Shown here: positions 39,569 to 47,495 of the stretch, one piece after another
Numbering within the stretch: the stretch's first letter is position 1
How the letters are laid out: every line of letters begins with the position of its first letter
From: UBA7862 sp050872785
Lineage (GTDB): Bacteria; Bacillota; Clostridia; Christensenellales; UBA1242
Assembly: GCA_050872785.1 (NCBI GenBank)
Contig: JBNMHO010000007.1
Coordinates: forward strand, 1-55,011
DNA: 55,011 nt
Direction of reading: 5' to 3'
Translations under genes and position numbers: made by a program
Notes under the pieces: model-generated
Told to the model about the DNA's origin: nothing
The model's database searches: none
The model's input: only the letters and a program-made list of their open reading frames with translations

Positions 39569-40414
39569 TTATTTCTTATTTTTTGTTGCCACAACAACCC
39601 TGTCACACTGCGAGTAATCTTTTATAACTTGTGTGTTGTAGCCTGCTGCTCTAAATATATTTTGCACAGCCACACCTTGATTACACCCAATTTCCATAAG
39701 TATGAAGCCGTTTTCGTTTAGATATTGTTCCGCTTCGCTTGAAATTTGTCTATAAAACTTCAGTCCGTCCTCGCCGCCGTCAAGCGAGAGCCGTGGGTCG
39801 TGGTCTTTCACTTGTGGGTCGAGAGTTTCTATTATGCTTGTTTCTATGTATGGTGGGTTTGAAATTATTATATCAAATTTGTCGTCACTTTTCAACCCCT
39901 CAAACATATCCCCCAAAACAAACTTAACATTTTTCAGCCCAAGCTTTTTGCCGTTTTCTTTTGCCACGGATAATGCCATGTTTGAAATATCTGTTAGAAC
40001 GACCTCTGCCTCATTCTGTGTTTCACAAGAAATTGTAAGTCCAATACACCCGCTGCCGCAGCATAGGTCAAGAACTCGAGGTTTTTCTTTAAAATTCGAC
40101 AAATATTTTAAACTTTGCTCCACCAAAAGTTCCGTTTCTTTTCTTGGGCTTAAAACATTTTCATTTGTCACAAAATCTCGCCCATAAAAACATTTTCGCC
40201 CCAGAATTTTGTCAAGTGGCACATTTTTCTTCAATTTTTCGACCACTTTTTGCAAAATACCAATTTCATCGTCAGAAAAGTCGCTTTTTAGCAAATATTC
40301 TTTTGTGTTCAAGCGTAAAACTTCACAAATAACACTTTTTATGTCATTTGTGTCGAAATTTTGGATATTTTGAAATTCAATTCTCATTTTTTCCAACAAT
40401 TCACTGCGTTTCAC
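39569..40414 (-). CDS. prmC: Release factor glutamine methyltransferase PrmC
   Basis: 281 residues. N-terminal helical domain (PLDKILGRKCFYGRDFV) followed by a SAM-binding domain (VLDLCCGSGCIGLTIS) and the NPPY motif in IIISNPPYIETS. It N5-methylates the GGQ glutamine of release factors. Here it lies upstream of prfA on the same strand, the reverse of the common prfA-prmC order. Confidence 0.93.
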   Translation of the reverse strand: MKRSELLEKMRIEFQNIQNFDTNDIKSVICEVLRLNTKEYLLKSDFSDDEIGILQKVVEKLKKNVPLDKILGRKCFYGRDFVTNENVLSPRKETELLVEQSLKYLSNFKEKPRVLDLCCGSGCIGLTISCETQNEAEVVLTDISNMALSVAKENGKKLGLKNVKFVLGDMFEGLKSDDKFDIIISNPPYIETSIIETLDPQVKDHDPRLSLDGGEDGLKFYRQISSEAEQYLNENGFILMEIGCNQGVAVQNIFRAAGYNTQVIKDYSQCDRVVVATKNKK

Positions 40415-40547
40415 GACTTTTTCTCCAATTTTTGTTATTTTTCTGCAACTTTTGCTAAGTTTTTATTCTTTTTGCTAATTTTTTGTAAAATTATCTATTT
40501 TTTGCTAAATTTTTGCAACTATTTGTATTATAAGCCAAAATTTGACT

Positions 40548-42020
40548 TTATTCCCTATTTATTGTCATTTTGACTGCTCTGTGCCATTCGTCAAGAAGTG
40601 GTTTCATTTGGTCAAAAGATTTTTGTGGGGTGAAAGTTTTTTGCGAGGACAGGAGTGACTTAATCTCGCCCAAAGTTTCATATGCTCCCGTTGCAAGCCC
40701 CGTCATAAACATTGCACCCATGCAAGTGCTTTCCATGTTTGAGGTGACAAGTCGAGTTTGCACAAGGTCACACACAAACTGCATCAGAAAGTCGTTCACG
40801 CTGCCGCCGCCGTCAACGTGCAACTCCTTTATCTTTATTCCCGTTTCCTTTTCCATGGAATTTAAGACATCATAGCACGAATATGCCATAGACTCAAGCA
40901 CACTTCTTGCAATGTGTCTTTTGTCCGTTCCACGAGTTATGCCCGAGATTGTCGCCCGTGCTTCCATATCCCAATATGGAGTCCCAAGACCCGTAAATGC
41001 TGGCACAAGATAGACGCCCTCGTTGTCCTGTATGCTTGTGGCAAGTTTAGTGAGTTCTTGTGGAGTTTTGGCGACATCCAAGTTGTCTATTGCCCAATCG
41101 ACTGTGCTGCCACTATTGAATACACTTCCTTCCAGAGCATAACACATTTTGCCTTTAATTTTGTATCCCACAGTGGAAAGAAGCCCCGTCTTGCTGTCCA
41201 AAATATCTTTGCCCGTATTAAAAAGCATAAAGCAGCCAGTGCCGAAGGTGTTTTTGACCATTCCCTTTTCAAAGCAGCCTTGCCCAAAAAGTGAGCCTTG
41301 TTGGTCGCCTATAAGTCCCGCAACGGGGATTTCACCCCCAAAAAGTGTTGTTTTGCCCACAATTTTGTCATTTGCAACAACTTTTGGCAAAACTTCTCGT
41401 GGCACGCCAAAGAATTCTATAAGTTCATCATCCCAGTCCATTGTGTGAATATTAAATAACATTGTTCTGCAAGCGTTTGTCACGTCACTCACAAAACTTT
41501 TACCCTCTGTTAGTTTGAAGACAAGATAACTTTCAATCGTCCCCACACAAAGCCTATGCTCACGGCAAGCACGCTTCACTTCGGGAACGTTCTCCATAAG
41601 CCATTTAATTTTCGTTGCAGAAAAATATGCGTCTGGAAGAAGCCCCGTTTTTTCCTTGATTACATTCGCCATAGGGCTATTCTTTAATTTTTCACATTCT
41701 TTTGCCGTTCTTCTGCATTGCCAGACGATTGCATGAGAAAGCGTTTCCCCTGAAAGTTTGTCCCAGCAGACAACGGTTTCTCGCTGATTTGTTATGCCAA
41801 TGCCATAAATTTCGCTTGCGGGGATTCCTTTGCAAACTTTCTTTACACATTCCAAAACTTTGCTCCAAATTTCCTCGGCGTCATGCTCCACCCATGCGGG
41901 TTTTGGGAAAAATTGTTTGAAGTGTTGTTTTTCCACTTTTGCTATCATATTTTTCTTGACGTCAAACAGCAAAGCCCTAACGGAAGTTGTGCCAGCGTCT
42001 ATGGTCAAAATGTATTTCAT
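40548..42020 (-). CDS. glpK: Glycerol kinase
   Basis: 490 residues. FGGY family: N-terminal TIDAGTTSVRALLFD, GIGITNQRETVVCWD, the signature GLIGDQQGSLFGQGCFEKGM and ELHVDGGGSVNDFLMQF near the C-terminus. It phosphorylates glycerol to sn-glycerol-3-phosphate. It diverges from the glycerol-3-phosphate dehydrogenase-like trio at 42143, sharing a 122-bp promoter region. Confidence 0.93.
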   Translation of the reverse strand: MKYILTIDAGTTSVRALLFDVKKNMIAKVEKQHFKQFFPKPAWVEHDAEEIWSKVLECVKKVCKGIPASEIYGIGITNQRETVVCWDKLSGETLSHAIVWQCRRTAKECEKLKNSPMANVIKEKTGLLPDAYFSATKIKWLMENVPEVKRACREHRLCVGTIESYLVFKLTEGKSFVSDVTNACRTMLFNIHTMDWDDELIEFFGVPREVLPKVVANDKIVGKTTLFGGEIPVAGLIGDQQGSLFGQGCFEKGMVKNTFGTGCFMLFNTGKDILDSKTGLLSTVGYKIKGKMCYALEGSVFNSGSTVDWAIDNLDVAKTPQELTKLATSIQDNEGVYLVPAFTGLGTPYWDMEARATISGITRGTDKRHIARSVLESMAYSCYDVLNSMEKETGIKIKELHVDGGGSVNDFLMQFVCDLVQTRLVTSNMESTCMGAMFMTGLATGAYETLGEIKSLLSSQKTFTPQKSFDQMKPLLDEWHRAVKMTINRE

Positions 42021-42046
42021 ATCTACCCCTTTTATATCACATAATT

Positions 42047-42074
42047 ATTTTATCACTAAATATTCATTTTACAA
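42047..42074 (-). promoter_or_regulatory. Promoter of glpK
   Basis: Minus strand: TTGTAA (42069-42074), 16-bp spacer, TAAAAT (42047-42052). The dyad CATTTT-AC-AAAATG (42065-42078) overlaps the -35 and may be an operator shared with the divergent unit. Confidence 0.45.
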
Positions 42075-42096
42075 AATGGTTTTGAGGGCAATTTGC

Positions 42097-42125
42097 TTGA
42101 CTAAAATTTTCAAAAACTTTATGCT
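42097..42125 (+). promoter_or_regulatory. Promoter of glycerol-3-phosphate oxidation genes
   Basis: TTGACT (42097-42102), 17-bp spacer, TATGCT (42120-42125), 18 bp ahead of the ATG. Confidence 0.6.
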
Positions 42126-42142
42126 ATAGATAGGAGAATAAT

Positions 42143-43756
42143 ATGTTTAGTAGGTCAGTTTGTATTATTGGCGGCGGAATTGTGGGGGCTTTTTTGTTTA
42201 ACGAGTTGTCCCTTATGGGTGAACACCCAGTGCTTGTGGAAAGAGGTGAAGACGTTTCCCTTGGGGCGACAAAAGCGAATAGTGGCATTTTGCACGCAGG
42301 TTATGACTGTGAAGTTGGCTCTAAAAAGGCAAAATATAACGTTGAGGGGCTGAAGATGTATCGTGCGGTGGCAAAACGTCTTGGTGAAAAAATTGTAAAT
42401 TGTGGCAGTCTTGTTGTGGGCGACAAAGACAGCAAGCCTCGTCTTGAAGAACTTTTGTCCCGTGGCAAGAAAAATGGCGTGAAGCATATGTCCATTTTGC
42501 CAAGAATCGACCTTTTGAACCTTGAACCAAATTTGGCTGATGAGGTTGAGTGGGGGCTTTATGCAAAAGACGCTTGCATAATTTCACCTTATCACTTTTG
42601 CGTGTCACTTTGCGAAGAGGCGGTGCTTAACGGCGGCGACCTTAGGCTTAATTTTAGACCAATAAAAATCTTCAAAGTTCCAAGAGAGATAATTGACAGA
42701 TTAAGCCCAGACACGTTCTTTCATCATTTATCTTATATTCAAAAAAGATATGAAGATGAGCCACTTTATGACTTCTGCTATGTTGTCATTTCAACCAGAA
42801 GTTATGTCATCTGTGACAGCATTATAAACTGTGCGGGTGCGAGCATAAATGACGTTTCAAGGTTGCTTCTTGAAAGGTTGTTCCCTACAAAATTTGTAAA
42901 AGGCGAATATATTTTGCTGGATAAAAGCGAGGGCAACTTGGTTCATAGACCTATCTTCCCTTTGCCTGACAAAAACGGAAAAGGAATTTTGGCGTGTCCA
43001 ACGGTGCATGGCAATGTGTTTTTTGGGCCAACAGCAACTGAAACAACTGCCGGTGACGTGTCAGTTACAAGCGAGGGCATTGCAAAAATAAAATCTAACG
43101 CAGTGAAACTAGTCAAAAACATAAACTTCAAAAAGGCTATAAAACTTTATGCGGGCTTAAGGGTGAAAACGGGCGATGACTTTGAGTTGTATTATAGCAA
43201 GGAAAACAGAGGTTTTATAACTCTTGCGGGGATATGCTCCCCTGGTTTGACCTCTGCCCCAGCGATTGCACATGAGGTGGTGGAATATTTGCAAAAGATT
43301 GACGTTGTGGGAAATATATACAGACGTAGGATACAAAGTGAAAGAAAACTTGTAAAGAGAAAACCTTATACAAATATTTTTGAACTTAGCCCTGAAAGAC
43401 GTGAAAAACTTATAGAACGCAACGGCGACTATGGCGAAATTGTTTGCAACTGCGAAAAGATAACAAAGGGTGAAGTTTTGGACGTGCTTAAAAAGTCACC
43501 AATTCAGCCACTAACAACTGACGGCATAAAACGCAGACTTAGAGCCACAATGGGGCATTGTCAAGGGTCATTTTGTTATGGCAAACTGGTGAAAATTATG
43601 GCAGATTATTATAAAGTTGATGAAAGCGAAATTTTTGCCCGAGGCGAAACAAGTGTTATAACGGGCGACATAAAATCTGGCGGAATTTATGAAGTAAGTA
43701 ATTGCGAAAACACACGCCGCAAGCGGAAAGCGAGAAATATAAATTGTAAAAAATAA
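42143..43756 (+). CDS. GlpA-like FAD-dependent dehydrogenase with BFD domain
   Basis: 537 residues. N-terminal FAD-binding CIIGGGIVGAFLFNEL; DAO-type fold to ~390; then a [2Fe-2S]-type BFD-like domain with CNC (EIVCNCEKITKGEV) and GHCQGSFC. This architecture matches anaerobic glycerol-3-phosphate dehydrogenase subunit A homologs in Clostridia. An extra ~35-residue insertion is seen near residues 180-220 (IIDRLSPDTFFHHLSYI). GGAG upstream. It starts the plus-strand trio divergent from glpK. The likely reaction is glycerol-3-phosphate to dihydroxyacetone phosphate; another 2-hydroxyacid substrate cannot be excluded. Confidence 0.87.
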   Translation: MFSRSVCIIGGGIVGAFLFNELSLMGEHPVLVERGEDVSLGATKANSGILHAGYDCEVGSKKAKYNVEGLKMYRAVAKRLGEKIVNCGSLVVGDKDSKPRLEELLSRGKKNGVKHMSILPRIDLLNLEPNLADEVEWGLYAKDACIISPYHFCVSLCEEAVLNGGDLRLNFRPIKIFKVPREIIDRLSPDTFFHHLSYIQKRYEDEPLYDFCYVVISTRSYVICDSIINCAGASINDVSRLLLERLFPTKFVKGEYILLDKSEGNLVHRPIFPLPDKNGKGILACPTVHGNVFFGPTATETTAGDVSVTSEGIAKIKSNAVKLVKNINFKKAIKLYAGLRVKTGDDFELYYSKENRGFITLAGICSPGLTSAPAIAHEVVEYLQKIDVVGNIYRRRIQSERKLVKRKPYTNIFELSPERREKLIERNGDYGEIVCNCEKITKGEVLDVLKKSPIQPLTTDGIKRRLRATMGHCQGSFCYGKLVKIMADYYKVDESEIFARGETSVITGDIKSGGIYEVSNCENTRRKRKARNINCKK

Positions 43757-43776
43757 CAATTTGAAATGGAGCGAAA

Positions 43777-45069
43777 ATGGAAAGAAAGGAATTTGACATT
43801 GTTGTAATTGGCGGAGGCAGTGCGGGGCTTGCAAGTGCTATTGAAGCAGATAAATCTGGGCTTAAGGTTGCCATTTTGGAACGGGACAATAGGCTTGGCG
43901 GGATACTTAATCAATGTATTCACAATGGGTTTGGGCTTAACTACTTTAAGCAAGAGTTGACGGGCCCAGAATATGCCCAAAGGTTTGTGGATAAATTAAG
44001 CGGCACAAGAGTTGAGGTTTTCCTTGGCACGACTGTTCTTGAAATTGCAAAAGTAGAGGATAATTTACAAAATGATAGCGGCGAAAATAAAGACAATTTG
44101 CAAGGCAAGATAAATTATGAAATTCGCACTATAAGCAGAAATGGTGAAATATCTTTTGTGGCAAAATCTGTTGTTATGGCCACAGGCTGCAGAGAGCGAC
44201 CAAGTGCAAGCATTTCCCTTTGTGGTGACAGACCAGTGGGGATTATTTCTGCGGGCAGCGCTCAACGACTGATAAATATATATGGCAAAATGGTGGGCAA
44301 AAAAGTTGTCATTGTGGGCAGCGGTGACATTGGGCTGATAATGGCAAGAAGACTGAGATATGAGGGGGCTGAGGTTGTTGGTGTGTATGAAATTATGCCT
44401 TATCCATCGGGACTTAAGCGAAACATTGTGCAGTGCCTCGAGGACTATAACATTCCCCTACATCTTTCAAAGACCGTTTGCGAAGTGATTGGGGAAAAAA
44501 GAGTTGAGGGCGTTTTGGTTGCCCCAGTGAAAGAGGACTTTACATTTGACGAAGAACAAAAAGAATATGTGCCATGCGACACAATTATTTTGAGCATTGG
44601 ACTTGTGCCAGAAAACGACTTGGCTGAAAATCTTGGAGTGAAATTGAATCCAATGACAAATGGGGCTGAAGTTGACGAATATTTGCAGACCAATCTTGCG
44701 GGGGTATTCTCTTGCGGCAACGGACTTCACGTGCATGACATTGTGGATAATGTTTCCCACGAGGCAGAACGTGCGGGGCAAAACAGTGCTAAGTATGTTT
44801 TGGGACAACTGAACACAACTATTCCTCACACAATTTTGCCAAAAAGTGGTGTTAGATATGTAAACCCAACAACTTTTTATGAAGGCAGCGGGGTTGTGAA
44901 TATAAATTTTAGAAGCAACAATATTTATAGAGATAAGAAGATTGTTGTGAAAAGTGGTGGCAAAGTTGTGAGAGAGATTGAAAAGAAAGTTATTTTGCCA
45001 GCGGAAATGGAAACTGTTGTTGTGGCGAAGAACAATATAACAAGCGACATTGAAGTGAGCATTGAATAA
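43777..45069 (+). CDS. FAD/NAD(P)-dependent oxidoreductase (GlpA partner)
   Basis: 430 residues. Two Rossmann motifs: FAD at VVIGGGSAGLASAIEADKSG and NAD(P) at VVIVGSGDIGLIMARRLRYE. Also GGILNQCIHNGFGL, with a Cys next to the flavin as in this subfamily, and GVFSCGNGLHVHDIVDN at the C-terminal FAD site. It lies 20 bp downstream of the GlpA-like gene and upstream of a DUF1667 gene, a conserved trio in Firmicutes. It probably passes electrons from the dehydrogenase to NAD(P) or another carrier. Confidence 0.88.
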   Translation: MERKEFDIVVIGGGSAGLASAIEADKSGLKVAILERDNRLGGILNQCIHNGFGLNYFKQELTGPEYAQRFVDKLSGTRVEVFLGTTVLEIAKVEDNLQNDSGENKDNLQGKINYEIRTISRNGEISFVAKSVVMATGCRERPSASISLCGDRPVGIISAGSAQRLINIYGKMVGKKVVIVGSGDIGLIMARRLRYEGAEVVGVYEIMPYPSGLKRNIVQCLEDYNIPLHLSKTVCEVIGEKRVEGVLVAPVKEDFTFDEEQKEYVPCDTIILSIGLVPENDLAENLGVKLNPMTNGAEVDEYLQTNLAGVFSCGNGLHVHDIVDNVSHEAERAGQNSAKYVLGQLNTTIPHTILPKSGVRYVNPTTFYEGSGVVNINFRSNNIYRDKKIVVKSGGKVVREIEKKVILPAEMETVVVAKNNITSDIEVSIE

Positions 45070-45079
45070 GGGGGAAAAA

Positions 45080-45424
45080 ATGGAGTTAACTTGCATAATG
45101 TGTCCTGTGGGGTGCAGTTTGAAAGTGGATAAAGTGGAAGAAGAAGTTGTGGTGACGGGCAACAGATGTCCAAGAGGTGCTGAATATGGCAAAAACGAAG
45201 CCACTTGCCCAAAACGAATGGTAACCACTGCCGTGAAAACTGCAACTGGGACAATTTGCCTAAAAACAGACAAGCCTATTGACAAAAAACTTGTTGACGA
45301 TTGTCTAAGAGCGACAAAAACGCTTGAAATAGCAACAGACGTTAAACTTGGTGACATTGTTTGCCAGAATGTCTGCGGAAGTGATGTAAATCTTGTTGTG
45401 ACGGAAATAAATGAAAATAACTAG
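45080..45424 (+). CDS. DUF1667 domain-containing protein
   Basis: 114 residues from the ATG with AAGGGGG 5 nt upstream. Cys-rich N-terminus CIMCPVGCSLKV ... RCPRGAEYGKNEATCPKR, typical of DUF1667. The four-Cys pattern suggests an Fe-S cluster or metal site. It is the third member of the glycerol-3-phosphate oxidation trio and possibly an electron-transfer subunit. Confidence 0.9.
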   Translation: MELTCIMCPVGCSLKVDKVEEEVVVTGNRCPRGAEYGKNEATCPKRMVTTAVKTATGTICLKTDKPIDKKLVDDCLRATKTLEIATDVKLGDIVCQNVCGSDVNLVVTEINENN

Positions 45425-45604
45425 GATTATATTTTACAAAAATAGCATTATTAGCGTAAAATGACAATTATTTTTAGTAAAAATACTATATTTTTATTTA
45501 ATTGTTTGTATGTTTCATTTCTATATCTTATTTATGTTGTTTATTAGATAAAAAAATATAAATATAATCGCTACATTGCAGTAATAATCACTTGTTTGTA
45601 AAAT

Positions 45605-45636
45605 AAAAACACAGCCCGAGATGAGTTGTGTTTTTT
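45605..45636. terminator. Bidirectional terminator in 45.4-45.7 kb spacer
   Basis: AAAACACA/TGTGTTTT stem with an imperfect inner part and T-runs on both strands, between convergent genes. The rest of 45425-45720 is very AT-rich with no gene seen. Confidence 0.65.
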
Positions 45637-45720
45637 GTATTTATATAATTTTAAGTTTTGTTATTAAGACATGTTATTTTATCAAAGGATATTTCAATAA
45701 TACTTTAATATACATAAACA

Positions 45721-47421
45721 TTAGACGGACAGACGGTGATAGACTGTGGTGGAGGCTGAGTCGATGAGCAAAATGCCAAATCTTTGAAAGAGGACGACTT
45801 CGCCTTCTTCCTCCGCTTTGTTTGGGTTTATGTAGAAAAGTCTGTATTGATTGGAATAATCTTTATATTGCGATTGCGATGGATTTAAGAGATTATCACG
45901 GTCTGGTGGGATTGAGGTTGTGTCAACTTTGGAGCAAAGGCTGCTTATGCTAGAATCAAAATAGACAACTTTTGTGGTGAGCATGCGGCTTGCAAGTCCG
46001 TCACCCGAGCCGATGAAAGTTATTTTTACATCTCTGCTTGGGGCGGAAATTTTGTTTGTAAGTTGTGAGCCGTCTTTGGAGTTGCAAATTGCTGTGAAGG
46101 TGAGTTCGCATGAACTTTGTGGGCTGTTATCGAGAACAGTAAGTTCCAGTTTGCAACTTATGTTTTGAAGTTTGACGTTGCCAGATTTTGTGAAAACTTG
46201 CAAAAGTGTTCCGCTGTGGAAGAGTGAACCTTTGGTGTAGTTTATGTATATGGCACCGCTTGTTGAATAGGCATATATGCCGTAGGTTACGCCCACTTCA
46301 TAGACTGTTATGTTGCCCGAGGTTGAGGTGAGTGAAGCGGCAGATTCGAGCGTGTTGATTGTTATATTCCCCGCTCCAGAATGAATTGTGGCAAGTTGTG
46401 AAGATGTGTTTTTGAGATAGTTGATTGAGATATTATTTGCTTGTCCGTCTGCACCTTCGCTTAAAATTACGCCATAAAGTGAGGAAATGTTTAGGTTTGC
46501 ACCGCTTGAATACATTTTGACTTCATATGGTGAGGTTTCTTGTCCTATCTTCCCTAGGTCAATATCGCCACCGTTTGTTGTTATGGAAACATTGCTGTTT
46601 AGGTTGCAAAATTTGACAGTTGGTGAGCCAGTGGCATTTATGATAAGTCCACGAGAGAGATTAAGTGTTCCCTCACCGCCCATATAAAAGTCAAAAGTTC
46701 CGCTGTTTGTGGAAAAGACAATTTGCTCGGCGGAAAATTCTTTTTTGCCAGAGATTTTTGCTTCTCCAAATTCTGTTTGGAAGTTAAGAGTTTTCATGGT
46801 GTCGTTTGGGGCGACTGTAACATTGCCGTCAGCGACACTTTGCAAGAACAGGTGTTTGCAAGAAATGTTCCTTGTGAGTTCCTCATTTGTTTCGGAATCA
46901 GTGTATTTTTGAGAGGAAGTGAGGGTTACGTCTGATTTCCCGCAAGAGGCATATATTGCTGTGTAGGCAGTTTGTGGGAGGGCAACACGGATGTTTGATT
47001 CTGTATAACTAAGCCAGCCTTTTGGTTCTGAAATTTTGATAACCATAGTTGTTAGGTCTTCGGTCGTGTCCACATACGTTGAAAAGAGTTGGCTTTGCTT
47101 TTTGGTGGAAATGCTGTAATCTGCGTTGACAGACTTTACATATCCAGATATATTTTGATTGTATGTGATTGTAAGCTGGTCATTGCTTGAGGGATAGATT
47201 GAAATTCGACTGAGGTCGGAGGTGATTTTCACCGCTTGAACGGCATATAGGTCTGACGTGTCAAGCGTGACTACTTCCTTTTTATTGAGGGTTATATACT
47301 TGTAACCCAAAATTTCCGTCCCTGGGGAAAGAAACATTATGGCAAAACACCCGCCCACCGCTGCTATAATTGACAGTAGAAAGACGGATAGATAGATAAA
47401 AAACTTCTTTTTTTTGCTCAT
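45721..47421 (-). CDS. Membrane-anchored DUF4097-like beta-repeat protein
   Basis: 566 residues from MSKKKKFFIY (AAGGAG upstream; an ATG/TTG farther upstream would run into the alaS hairpin). One N-terminal membrane span (~7-29), basic inside, so the bulk faces outside. The extracellular part is a run of beta-strand repeats alternating Gly/Asn/Thr and hydrophobics (SGNITVYEVGVTYGIYAY, KSGNVKLQNISC), as in putative adhesins with DUF4097. Such proteins are often anti-sigma or envelope-stress linked, but no sigma gene is adjacent. Function unknown. Confidence 0.72.
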   Translation of the reverse strand: MSKKKKFFIYLSVFLLSIIAAVGGCFAIMFLSPGTEILGYKYITLNKKEVVTLDTSDLYAVQAVKITSDLSRISIYPSSNDQLTITYNQNISGYVKSVNADYSISTKKQSQLFSTYVDTTEDLTTMVIKISEPKGWLSYTESNIRVALPQTAYTAIYASCGKSDVTLTSSQKYTDSETNEELTRNISCKHLFLQSVADGNVTVAPNDTMKTLNFQTEFGEAKISGKKEFSAEQIVFSTNSGTFDFYMGGEGTLNLSRGLIINATGSPTVKFCNLNSNVSITTNGGDIDLGKIGQETSPYEVKMYSSGANLNISSLYGVILSEGADGQANNISINYLKNTSSQLATIHSGAGNITINTLESAASLTSTSGNITVYEVGVTYGIYAYSTSGAIYINYTKGSLFHSGTLLQVFTKSGNVKLQNISCKLELTVLDNSPQSSCELTFTAICNSKDGSQLTNKISAPSRDVKITFIGSGDGLASRMLTTKVVYFDSSISSLCSKVDTTSIPPDRDNLLNPSQSQYKDYSNQYRLFYINPNKAEEEGEVVLFQRFGILLIDSASTTVYHRLSV

Positions 47422-47463
47422 TTTTGCTCCTTTTTTGTCACAAAATGTATTTATTTGCAACAT

Positions 47464-47495
47464 TTATCCACATTTTGTCAAATTTTGTGGATAAC
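47464..47495. repeat. DnaA-box-armed hairpin after alaS stop
   Basis: TTATCCACA (47464-47472) and TGTGGATAA (47486-47494), ending 1 nt before the alaS stop codon at 47496-47498. Third hairpin of this kind in the window; no T-run. Confidence 0.65.
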
